This document shows, in pieces, positions 37,231 through 45,255 of a stretch of 64,000 nucleotides of DNA. Source of the stretch: Shewanella sp. KT0246 (GTDB lineage: Bacteria > Pseudomonadota > Gammaproteobacteria > Enterobacterales > Shewanellaceae); contig NZ_BPEV01000009.1 of NCBI RefSeq assembly GCF_019654955.1, positions 62,001-126,000 of the forward strand, written 5' to 3'. The first letter of the stretch is position 1; every line of letters begins with the position of its first letter. The notes beneath the pieces are model-generated. The model did no database searches and was not told the origin of the DNA. It saw only the letters and a list, made by a program, of their open reading frames with translations. Made by a program: the position numbers and the translations under genes.

Positions 37231-37819
37231 GTGCGTCCCTCTATTAACTTAAGTGAACACTCGATGCCTTACTCTTACTCAAATAAGGAGTAACTTTTGT
37301 ATATAAACTTAATGTCGGCATCTCGAACTTTTATTTATTATTGAGCCAATTAACAAACAAATCACTCCAACTTCGATTAGGTAAGGACAGTAATGCAAAT
37401 ATTAAAAAGGAAAAATCTTCGAGTTAATAGTGAGTTTAGTTTCATTATCTATAAGCAACAGACAAATAGAAAAATAGAAAAATAGAAAAATAGACAAATA
37501 GACAAATAGTTAATTAACTCATATTTAATTCACATTTAAATATAATTCAATTGATTAACTAACAAACTGGCATTAGGCTTACCTCCTGTAAACAACCCTC
37601 TAGAAATAGCTCTAAAGTTATTAAGTAAACGCACCCAAAATAACGCAGTAAATGGTTAACTAAAATTAGTTAAACAACATAAACCACCTTAGTTCTCAAA
37701 GTATTAGATAAGCTATTTTTATTACTGAGTGACTTACACTTTATAAATACCAGTTAAAACATACCCTCACTGTTTGATAGGCATTTTTAATTATATAAAC
37801 ACAAGATAGAGATATTTAC
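37231..37819. other. Upstream region of moxR (unit B copy)
   Basis: Holds the retained promoter of the moxR operon, including the 30-base block starting at 37721 shared with unit A, and a six-copy 8-base microsatellite at 37461-37508. The part 37231-37340 is a copy of the sulfatase promoter. Confidence 0.6.
37461..37509 (+). repeat. Six-copy 8-bp microsatellite upstream of moxR
   Basis: Six head-to-tail octamers: GACAAATA, three GAAAAATA, two GACAAATA. The matching place in unit A (near 36485-36510) has only a degenerate A-rich stretch. It lies about 310 bases before moxR. Confidence 0.9.
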
Positions 37820-38782
37820 ATGTCGAAATTATCATTATCCAATTCGCTACAGCAATTGTCTTTAGCATTAAGCAGACAAGTGGTTGGGCAGCAACATGTC
37901 GTCGATGCACTTATTATAGCTTTAGTTGCCGAAGGTCATGTATTACTTGAGGGGCTGCCAGGAACCGCAAAAACTCGCTCTGTAAGAGCATTATCAAATT
38001 GTTTGGATGCTTCACTCGGGCGCGTACAGTTCACACCCGATTTAATGCCAAGTGATGTAATAGGCTATGAGACACTGGATAGCTCTGAAACAATGGTATT
38101 TAAAGAAGGCCCTGTTTTCACTAATATTTTACTTGCTGACGAGATTAATCGGGCCCCGCCAAAAGTACAATCCTCTTTACTCGAAGCCATGGAAGAGCGT
38201 CAAGTTACAGTCGGCGGAAAAACACATCCACTTCCTGAATTATTTATGGTGCTCGCCACACAAAATCCTATAGAACAAGAAGGGACTTACACTTTGCCTG
38301 AAGCGCAGTTAGATCGGTTCTTAATGAAGATTACCGTCGATTACCCAATTAGAGAGGCTGAACTAGATATTTTACGCTTAGTAAAGAGTGAAGCCCTCCA
38401 ACAAAAACCGAACTTTTCAATTGAACAATCTGTGCTGCTACAAGCCCGAAAAGCGATTTTAAACGTTTCTACCTCTGACAGTCTTGAACAGTACATAGTC
38501 GATATTGTGATGACGACTCGTTTCCCACAACAATTTAAAGACAGTGAACTACAAAATTGGATTCAAGTTGGCGCAAGTCCAAGAGCAACAATTGCATTGG
38601 AAAAATGCGCTCGCACACATGCATTTATTAAAGGCAAAAATTATGTCGATCCTGACGATGTAAGGGCTGTCGTTAATAGTGTCTTGGGGCACCGACTTAT
38701 CTTAAGTTATGACGCTATTGCAGATGGAATATCTGCAAAGGATGTCGTTACTGAGATCATCAAGCGTGTCCCCGTCGCCTAA
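37820..38782 (+). CDS. MoxR-family AAA+ ATPase
   Basis: A 320-residue MoxR AAA+ chaperone. Walker A is GLPGTAKT (45-52), Walker B NILLADEINRAPPK, sensor 1 LATQNPIEQEGTYTLPEAQLDRF. Such ATPases work with VWA-domain proteins to mature or insert cofactors in target complexes. It is the first of six genes running to 44022 with overlaps of only a few bases. The 5' end was duplicated upstream as a pseudogene. Confidence 0.94.
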   Translation: MSKLSLSNSLQQLSLALSRQVVGQQHVVDALIIALVAEGHVLLEGLPGTAKTRSVRALSNCLDASLGRVQFTPDLMPSDVIGYETLDSSETMVFKEGPVFTNILLADEINRAPPKVQSSLLEAMEERQVTVGGKTHPLPELFMVLATQNPIEQEGTYTLPEAQLDRFLMKITVDYPIREAELDILRLVKSEALQQKPNFSIEQSVLLQARKAILNVSTSDSLEQYIVDIVMTTRFPQQFKDSELQNWIQVGASPRATIALEKCARTHAFIKGKNYVDPDDVRAVVNSVLGHRLILSYDAIADGISAKDVVTEIIKRVPVA

Positions 38783-38798
38783 ACGTTGAGATAGTTCC

Positions 38799-39716
38799 AT
38801 GGATAATCGACTTTTTGTAGATCAAAAGCATTTGATTCTGTTACGCAGGATAGTAAAAAAAATGTCTTTGTGCACAACCTTCAAGCCCTCAGGCATATTA
38901 GCCGGGCGCAATCGTTCTAAATTGCGTGGTCAAGGACTCGATTTTGAAGAACTACGCTCATATCGCGCTGGCGATAGCCTGAAAGATATTGACTGGAAGG
39001 CCTCCTCTCGCAGTGACAAAAAATTGGTGCGGGTTTTTACAGAAGAAACAGACAGACCCGCGATAATTTTATGTGACCAGCGCTCAACGATGCTATTTGG
39101 CAGTCAGGTTTATACTAAATCTGTTATTGCAGCCGAAATTGCAGCACTTATGGCATGGCTACTATTGGAGCGAGGTGATCGTGTTGGTGGTTTAATCATT
39201 GAAGATCAACAAGTCAGAGTGCAAATGCCCAATCGAAGCTCTATCGGTATATTAAGCTACTTAAATCAACTAGCCACGGCTAACAAACAGCTAAAGAACT
39301 TTACTGCACCGCTAAAGCCTACTCCATCAATCACTAAACAGTTAACAGACGCTAGTGTGCTTTTGGGGCGCAGCGGAACATTAGTGGTAATCACAGACGG
39401 AGAGGGACTTACTACGACGGACGTTGCTTTTATAAAGCAGCTTGCCGTTAAACACAATATTATAATGCTGCTCGTCAATGATGAGCTTGAGCTAGATTAC
39501 CGCCGTGCTGAAGGCTTGGCTATTTCAGATGGTAATCTACAGTATGAACTGACTAACAATGCTGTAGACGCTGATAAGTTTCAACAAGATAGTGCAAAGC
39601 GCATATGTGACTTACGCCAAGCACTGCGGGCAACGCAGCTACCTTTCGGCACATTAAACACCATTGAACCATCCCAAAAACAGTTGACGACTTTATTGAT
39701 GGGCGGTAGAAAATGA
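38799..39716 (+). CDS. DUF58 domain protein
   Basis: A 305-residue cytoplasmic protein with the DUF58 signature GQGLDFEELRSYRAGDSLKD followed by IDWKASSRSDKKLVRVF. DUF58 proteins are constant partners of MoxR ATPases and share a VWA-like fold in the C-terminal half (VVITDGEGL). Starts 16 bases after moxR and overlaps the next gene by 4 bases. Confidence 0.92.
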   Translation: MDNRLFVDQKHLILLRRIVKKMSLCTTFKPSGILAGRNRSKLRGQGLDFEELRSYRAGDSLKDIDWKASSRSDKKLVRVFTEETDRPAIILCDQRSTMLFGSQVYTKSVIAAEIAALMAWLLLERGDRVGGLIIEDQQVRVQMPNRSSIGILSYLNQLATANKQLKNFTAPLKPTPSITKQLTDASVLLGRSGTLVVITDGEGLTTTDVAFIKQLAVKHNIIMLLVNDELELDYRRAEGLAISDGNLQYELTNNAVDADKFQQDSAKRICDLRQALRATQLPFGTLNTIEPSQKQLTTLLMGGRK

Positions 39717-40228
39717 GCTGGTTTTCAATCCCAAAGCCTGAAAACTTCGGTAATTATATGCTTACTGACTTTCAGCCCATGATAATGCCACACCCTGTGT
39801 CATTATTACCTCAAACGCCCGTAGCAAAAATGATTGTAATGCTATTTATTCTATTGAGCCTATATGCTATCTACCGTTGCTACCGTAATTGGAAATTAAA
39901 TGCCTATCGACGTGATGCCCTCAAAGACCTAAAACGCTACCGAAAAACCAGTTACGAACTGATGATTGCCTCAATACCTTTAGTGTTAAAGCACACTGCA
40001 ATACATGCATATCCAGATCAAGCGATCGCTAGCTTAATGGGGGACGATTGGGCAACATTTTTAAATCAGCAAGTTTGCAAAAATCAGTTTGATACACACT
40101 TAGCCAGCCAACTCATTAAAGTGAGTTTCCAATCAGAACGAGCTTGGAAGCACGATAAGGTAACCAATCAAGCCTTACTCAACACTGCGCTCTACTGGAT
40201 TAAACATCATCAGCAGGCAAAAAAATGA
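39713..40228 (+). CDS. DUF4381 membrane protein
   Basis: A 171-residue protein with one membrane span at about 41-57 (KMIVMLFILLSLYAIYRCY) and a cytoplasmic domain with KDLKRYRKTSYELMIASIPL, LMGDDWATFLNQQ. It fits DUF4381, a family found only in MoxR/Bat clusters between DUF58 and the VWA genes. Overlaps both neighbours by 4 bases. Confidence 0.85.
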   Translation: MSWFSIPKPENFGNYMLTDFQPMIMPHPVSLLPQTPVAKMIVMLFILLSLYAIYRCYRNWKLNAYRRDALKDLKRYRKTSYELMIASIPLVLKHTAIHAYPDQAIASLMGDDWATFLNQQVCKNQFDTHLASQLIKVSFQSERAWKHDKVTNQALLNTALYWIKHHQQAKK

Positions 40229-41220
40229 TCACTTTATTAAACCCCTACTGGTTATTCATATTACCTTTGCCTTTAGCTGTTTACTTTATGGCTCCTGCGT
40301 TTAAAGTAAGTGAGCGCGCCATACGAGTTCCCTTCTTTGCCCGTCTGTTAAGGCTTACAGGAAAGAAAGCCCACCAAGCTAGCCGAGTTATGCAGCCAAT
40401 ACGTATGCAAAAAATTGCGCTAGTGGTTACATGGGCAATCTTGGTGCTATGTTTAGCTCAACCAGCCATACTAGGGAAATCTTTCGAAATACAGAAAACA
40501 GCTCGTGATCTGATGGTCGCTGTCGACTTATCTAAATCAATGAACACCGCAGATTTCCCAAGTGAAAATGCTTCAAAAATTAAACGCTGGGATGCTCTAG
40601 AAAGTCTGCTAACTAAATTTTCTGCTCAGCGAAAAGGCGATCGACTAGGGCTAATCGCTTTCGGTTCTGGTGCTTACGTCCAGGTGCCGTTCACCGCAGA
40701 TATTGCGACATGGCAATTGATGTTAACTGGATTAACTACTGACATTGCTGGCCCAGCAACGGCAATTGGAGATGCTATTGGGCTTAGCTTACGTGCATTC
40801 GACAAATCAACATCGAAACAAAAAGTACTATTACTGGTCACTGATGGCGCAGATACCGCCAGTAGCTTACCGCCGATAGAAGCCGCTAAAGTTGCCAAAG
40901 CTAAAGGGGTACAGATTTATACCATCGCAATAGGCGACCCTAAAACGCAAGCCAAAGATGAAAGAGTCGATATAAAAACGCTCCAATTGGTCTCTAGCTT
41001 AACCGGCGGTCATTCATTTATAGCTGCGAGTAAAGGCGCATTAGAGCAAGTATTAGATGAAGTTAATCAAATTGCTCCAAGCCAATTTAGTAGTCAAACC
41101 TACCAACCAACAACATTACTCTATCCGAACTTACTAATAGGGTTAGTATCATTCTACTTTTGTATGTGGACAGTGTTGTCGGTGCTAGAAGTTAAACAGA
41201 GGAGGCACAGGCATGTTTGA
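40225..41220 (+). CDS. BatA-like VWA membrane protein
   Basis: The 331-residue protein has a membrane span near the N-terminus and at about 70-88, a VWA domain with MIDAS motif DLSKSMN and the later FGSGAY and TDGAD motifs, and a C-terminal membrane span. The MIDAS residues are intact, so it should bind a divalent metal. BatA-type proteins face the periplasm and form complexes with BatB. Confidence 0.9.
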   Translation: MITLLNPYWLFILPLPLAVYFMAPAFKVSERAIRVPFFARLLRLTGKKAHQASRVMQPIRMQKIALVVTWAILVLCLAQPAILGKSFEIQKTARDLMVAVDLSKSMNTADFPSENASKIKRWDALESLLTKFSAQRKGDRLGLIAFGSGAYVQVPFTADIATWQLMLTGLTTDIAGPATAIGDAIGLSLRAFDKSTSKQKVLLLVTDGADTASSLPPIEAAKVAKAKGVQIYTIAIGDPKTQAKDERVDIKTLQLVSSLTGGHSFIAASKGALEQVLDEVNQIAPSQFSSQTYQPTTLLYPNLLIGLVSFYFCMWTVLSVLEVKQRRHRHV

Positions 41221-42757
41221 TTCAATTGGTACTGACTTTCACTTTCTTTCGCCACAGTTTCTTTGGCTGTTAATGCCTATAGCCGCACTAGTTATCTATC
41301 GCGTCGCAAGAGATCGCCTTAAGAACAAAGCTTTCAGTAGCACTGCGATCGCTCCTCATTTAATGGCGTTACTGATTACAAAAAGTAATAGTACTAAAAA
41401 CACTGGGCCATTATTAGCGGTCACAATGATATTAGTTCTTATCGTCATTGCGTTAGCACAACCTGTTTGGCAGCATAAAAACGCCGAAACTGATCATACT
41501 TCACCGCTTATTATCGTGATGGATCAATCGCTATCGATGAAGCAAAAAGATGTTTCACCGAATCGTAACTTACGAGCTCAGTTTTTGATTAACCGACTGT
41601 TGACCCATGGGGTTAATCGCCCTATTAGCATTGTAGCGGTTAGCGGTAGCACACATATTTTATTACCCCCAACTAACGATGTAGAGTTGGCCTCACTGTA
41701 TCTATCATATTTAAGCCCTGAATTGATGCCTACTGAAGGTGGAGATGCCGCACAACTGGCGAAACGAATAAAATCAACTCCTTCTTTGAACAAGCAAGGC
41801 ACAGGGTTGGTATTAGTGACAGACGGGTTACAAACAGGAGTGAGTTATCTAAAGAAACTATTGGCCGACAATCACATTAGCAGCGTAGCTTTGGCATTTA
41901 CCGAAATGGGTAAACAAACTGCAGACGAACTAGGCATCCCTGTCATTCAAGCAGATCGACTGCTAAGTAATAGCATGGCTTTAATCAATGCCGTTGCTAA
42001 CATGCCACTGCAAGCCAATAGTGATGATAACAACTGGCAGGATGAATCTTTCTATTTTCTGTTAGCCACGGCCTCATTAATACTGTTGTGGTTTAGAAAA
42101 GGTTGGACCCTTAATTGGAGTTTTATGTTATTTTTCTGCCTATTGACTCCCGTTCAACATGCCAAAGCCTCTCCAATAGATTGGCTATTAACCAAAGATC
42201 AGCAAGCTATGATCTATGTCTATAATGGCAATTATCAACAAGCTAAGGCCCTTTTTGACGATACTCATTGGAAAGCAATGTCATGCTATTACACTGAGGA
42301 TTTTAAATGTGCGCAAAATGAGTTTTCTAAAATTGGCGATGTTGATTCCATTTTTAACATGGCTGACGCAGCATCCCAAGACGGCCGGTACAAAACAGCT
42401 CGAGAACTCTATAAAGGGCTCCTCACCTTACAACCTAAATACCCTGGAGCGCAGCATAACTTAGCTATTATTGAGGAGATAATTAGCAAAATAAACGGTT
42501 TAAGCGAATCATATCAGAGCACTAATCCGCCCTCTAAAAATGGCAAGCCACCTCCTAAGGATGCCAATGAGATCGCCGATGGTAGCAAGAAAAAAGTCAT
42601 AGGAGAATTGCCAAAACCCACCTTAAAAGCCACTGACATTCTAAAAAGTAGCGCCGCGACAGAGCAATGGCTTCGGGATATAAGCCGAGACCCGCGTCAG
42701 TTTATTCGGCTCAAATTTTTATCGGAATTCAATCGAGATAACGAGGGCGCGCAATGA
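41213..42757 (+). CDS. BatB-like VWA protein fused to a TPR domain
   Basis: A 514-residue fusion. Residues 1-310 are a BatB-type VWA domain with membrane spans (MIDAS DQSLSM, TDGLQTG). The C-terminal part (about 320-510) is a periplasmic TPR region (AMSCYYTEDFKCAQNEFSKI, ARELYKGLLTLQPKYPGAQH), matching BatC, ending in a polar tail with KPPPKDANE. The fusion of B and C is common in gammaproteobacterial Bat operons. Overlaps both neighbours. Confidence 0.9.
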   Translation: MFDSIGTDFHFLSPQFLWLLMPIAALVIYRVARDRLKNKAFSSTAIAPHLMALLITKSNSTKNTGPLLAVTMILVLIVIALAQPVWQHKNAETDHTSPLIIVMDQSLSMKQKDVSPNRNLRAQFLINRLLTHGVNRPISIVAVSGSTHILLPPTNDVELASLYLSYLSPELMPTEGGDAAQLAKRIKSTPSLNKQGTGLVLVTDGLQTGVSYLKKLLADNHISSVALAFTEMGKQTADELGIPVIQADRLLSNSMALINAVANMPLQANSDDNNWQDESFYFLLATASLILLWFRKGWTLNWSFMLFFCLLTPVQHAKASPIDWLLTKDQQAMIYVYNGNYQQAKALFDDTHWKAMSCYYTEDFKCAQNEFSKIGDVDSIFNMADAASQDGRYKTARELYKGLLTLQPKYPGAQHNLAIIEEIISKINGLSESYQSTNPPSKNGKPPPKDANEIADGSKKKVIGELPKPTLKATDILKSSAATEQWLRDISRDPRQFIRLKFLSEFNRDNEGAQ

Positions 42758-44022
42758 ATATTTCACCATTATATCAATACTTTATAAAAGTTATTTCGAA
42801 CAAACAGGGGCATTACAGGGACAGATTATCTTACTGCTTAGCAGTGATCTTGATGCTACTTTTCGTATCTAACGTCGCTTTGGCTGCTGAGACTCCAATA
42901 GATAAAGAGAAGGCATTAGTAGTAAAACTTAGTGTTGATAACAGCAAGGTTGCACCAGGACAACAAGTGAATGTTAATTTACTAATTGCCACACCAAGTT
43001 ACTTTGTCGATAGCGCTGAATTTAACTTACCTGTGGTTGATAACGCCTTAGTGGTTAATGAATCAACCTATCGCGCAAGTGGTAGTACGATGATCGACGG
43101 AAAAAGATATAGCAGCCAGCGGTGGAGTTTTCAAATCTATCCCAATCAGCCTGGTGTTTATTCAATTCCACCGATGCGAGTTACAGCATTTGTAGCCGAT
43201 GATGAAGGCAAGCCTGTTGCTGTTACAAAGAAAATTCAGGGGGTTGTATTAGTGGCGATGCAACCTTCGGCAATGGGAAATAGCAAGCATTACTTGGTTT
43301 CAAACGATGTGAAAATTAGTGATGACTGGTCTATTTCAAATAGTGACATAAAGTTTAATGATTATGATTCAACCAATAATAAAATACAGCTAGGCGCAGG
43401 TGATATTATTGAAAGAACACTACAGATAAAAGCCAGTAAAACCTCACGGTTAACCATACCCTCCACCCAGTTCATTGTGCCTGAAGGAGTTAGCCTTATG
43501 CTTTCAGAACCTGAGCTAGAGTCTCATTATAATAGAGGCAATAGTTACGCGACTATTTCACAGCATATTAGCTACTCTATTGACGAACCGGGACAATATA
43601 ATCTAGGCGGTGAAACGATAACCTGGTGGGATCCAGTAAAAAAAATCAAACAGCAACAATTACTTGTTGGCAAGCAGATCGATGCTGGAGGGATCCCTTG
43701 GCAAAGCATTTGGCTAATTGTAGCTGGGGCTATGTTAGTGGTAATCATCTTGTTCTTGTATAAATATTGGCAGCCTACACTCTACAGTTATAAACAACAT
43801 CTACTAACAATGCTCAACGGCAGCAGAGCCAAACAAATCTCGCTGTATTATCAACAGCTAGATAGCAACGCCAAACAGCCACAGGCTCAGTTATGTGCTC
43901 TCAATGGTAAGCCATTTGAAACAGCCAATGAGATGTTAAAAGCCCTATATGGCAACGTAAAGCCTTGGCCTAATCTAAGTCGCCGGATTAGACTCTATTG
44001 CCAATGTAGTAAAAGAAAGTAG
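42754..44022 (+). CDS. BatD-like protein
   Basis: A 422-residue protein with a signal-anchor at about 29-45 (AVILMLLFVSNVALA), a large periplasmic domain with the BatD features VKLSVDNSKVAPGQQVNVNL and PGVYSIPPMRVTAFVADDEG, and a membrane span at about 330-348 (IWLIVAGAMLVVIILFLY) followed by a cytoplasmic tail. Last gene of the operon; followed by a terminator. Function in these bacteria is unproven. Confidence 0.88.
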   Translation: MNISPLYQYFIKVISNKQGHYRDRLSYCLAVILMLLFVSNVALAAETPIDKEKALVVKLSVDNSKVAPGQQVNVNLLIATPSYFVDSAEFNLPVVDNALVVNESTYRASGSTMIDGKRYSSQRWSFQIYPNQPGVYSIPPMRVTAFVADDEGKPVAVTKKIQGVVLVAMQPSAMGNSKHYLVSNDVKISDDWSISNSDIKFNDYDSTNNKIQLGAGDIIERTLQIKASKTSRLTIPSTQFIVPEGVSLMLSEPELESHYNRGNSYATISQHISYSIDEPGQYNLGGETITWWDPVKKIKQQQLLVGKQIDAGGIPWQSIWLIVAGAMLVVIILFLYKYWQPTLYSYKQHLLTMLNGSRAKQISLYYQQLDSNAKQPQAQLCALNGKPFETANEMLKALYGNVKPWPNLSRRIRLYCQCSKRK

Positions 44023-44251
44023 AAATATTCCCTATAATTTATGCAATGAAACATAAACGTTTTACTGGAGTGACCATTTATTACACATTTAAAATGTAAC
44101 TATAAACACTCATTTCTAATTTAAGCCCCAGACTCAAGTACTAATTACAAAAAACGCGGCTAATATAGCTGCGTTTTTATCATTCAAGTTTCGAAACTAG
44201 TCACCGAAATCAATCCAGTAGAATGTTTTTAGGCTCAGTAATAGTGGTCAA
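44023..44251. other. Spacer after the Bat operon
   Basis: No gene seen. Contains the operon terminator at 44149-44177. Confidence 0.6.
44149..44177 (+). terminator. Terminator of the moxR-bat operon
   Basis: Stem AAAAACGCGGCTA paired with TAGCTGCGTTTTT (one G-U), loop of 3-4 bases. Confidence 0.8.
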
Positions 44252-44440
44252 CTAATATTGTAAATGGTAGCTATCTGAAGGAAATGACTGGACAGTTGAA
44301 CTTTTATGTTGCTGAGTATCTTCCGGCGAATCGTCTACGATAATTAGAAAAGGGCTAGCAACAATACTAAGACCTTTTGTTTGCCTAATATTCATGATGA
44401 TATAAGATTCTATATCATCGATTCCATAAAGCTTAGCAGT
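44252..44440 (-). pseudogene. Truncated reading frame next to the ssrA-like fragment
   Basis: An open frame of 62 codons with a terminal TAG at 44252-44254, preceded by a stop at 44441-44443. An ATG at 44395 would give 47 residues (MNIRQTKGLSIVASPFLIIV and on). The composition looks protein-like, not random, but I recognise no family. It starts just beyond the tmRNA-like fragment, as if its 5' part had been cut off by an integration or deletion. Confidence 0.35.
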
Positions 44441-44453
44441 CTAACTTTACAGG

Positions 44454-44478
44454 GGCGGCGGAACTTGAACCCGCGTCC
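44454..44478 (-). repeat. Inverted 25-bp copy of the ssrA 3' end (att-like)
   Basis: On the minus strand 44478-44454 reads GGACGCGGGTTCAAGTTCCG plus CCGCC, matching ssrA 29100-29124 at 23 of 25 positions. The T-stem still pairs through a G-U. Orientation is opposite to ssrA, 15.3 kb away. Confidence 0.85.
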
Positions 44479-44492
44479 ATGTTTTTCGTATA

Positions 44493-44518
44493 AAAAAACC
44501 TGCACTAGGCAGGTTTTA
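44493..44518 (-). terminator. Terminator of yjdM
   Basis: Minus strand reads AAAACCTGC-CTAGT-GCAGGTTTT followed by T-run. Confidence 0.82.
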
Positions 44519-44535
44519 TATAAGATGAAATCGAT

Positions 44536-44877
44536 TTAGTTCTGCTTTCTTACAAATTTTGATTTCAACATCATTTGGCCGTGACCATCAACTTTACAAT
44601 CGATGTCGTGGTCAGCATCTACAAAACGTTTGATGACTGCTTTAGTGCCCACTTTAAGCACTAATGAAGAACCTTTTACTTTAAGGTCTTTGATTAGGGT
44701 TACTTTGTCTTCTTCAGCCAGTAAGTTGCCTACTGCATCTTTTAAGATAATGGCATCTGGATCAACGATTTCTTCGTTTGGGTTCCATTCATGAGCACAT
44801 TCAGGGCAAATAAGTTGTGAACCATCTTCGTATACGTAGGCAGATTCACATTTAGGACATGGTGGGATAGCGCTCAT
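44536..44877 (-). CDS. yjdM: Zinc-ribbon protein YjdM (PhnA family)
   Basis: A 113-residue protein with an N-terminal zinc ribbon ([25 protein letters not shown]) and the C-terminal PhnA domain ([32 protein letters not shown]). The old name PhnA came from proximity to phosphonate genes; its role is unclear. A single-gene unit with its own terminator. Confidence 0.94.
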   Translation of the reverse strand: MSAIPPCPKCESAYVYEDGSQLICPECAHEWNPNEEIVDPDAIILKDAVGNLLAEEDKVTLIKDLKVKGSSLVLKVGTKAVIKRFVDADHDIDCKVDGHGQMMLKSKFVRKQN

Positions 44878-45255
44878 GATATTTTCTCTTTAATTTGAAA
44901 GACTTTCTGCTGATTTTGTACAATAACATTGCCAATTAACAGAAATAGATGGTTTACATTATACGTAACATCTTAAATATCGGCTAGCAACTGAATGCTG
45001 CTCGCATCACAGTTCAGTGATTGCATATGACTTAAAGCCATATTAAGCGCTTACTCAATATCCTTTCTAGCGCTCAATAAGCTCGCTCCCTTTTTATTAA
45101 TGAGATGATAAATTTTCTCCATAGCCCTGTTGACCTTGCCTAAAATTCAGCTCATATTGATACATAATTGTTAATAATTACATCAACTTCGCGGGCGAAT
45201 ACAAGCTCAACTTTTATTGTATTCGGGTTAATTCGACTATGAGTAAGGTCTTTCA
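44878..45255. other. Divergent intergenic region between yjdM and the GGDEF-EAL gene
   Basis: A 378-base AT-rich spacer; must carry promoters for both neighbours. Nothing else recognised. Confidence 0.5.

Larger units (their letters stand above)
37041..38067. repeat. Tandem duplication, unit B
   Basis: This unit spans a decayed 5' piece of the sulfatase gene, its upstream region and the 5' end of the intact moxR gene. Divergence from unit A is visible throughout, with short indels and an 8-base microsatellite found only here. Confidence 0.85.
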
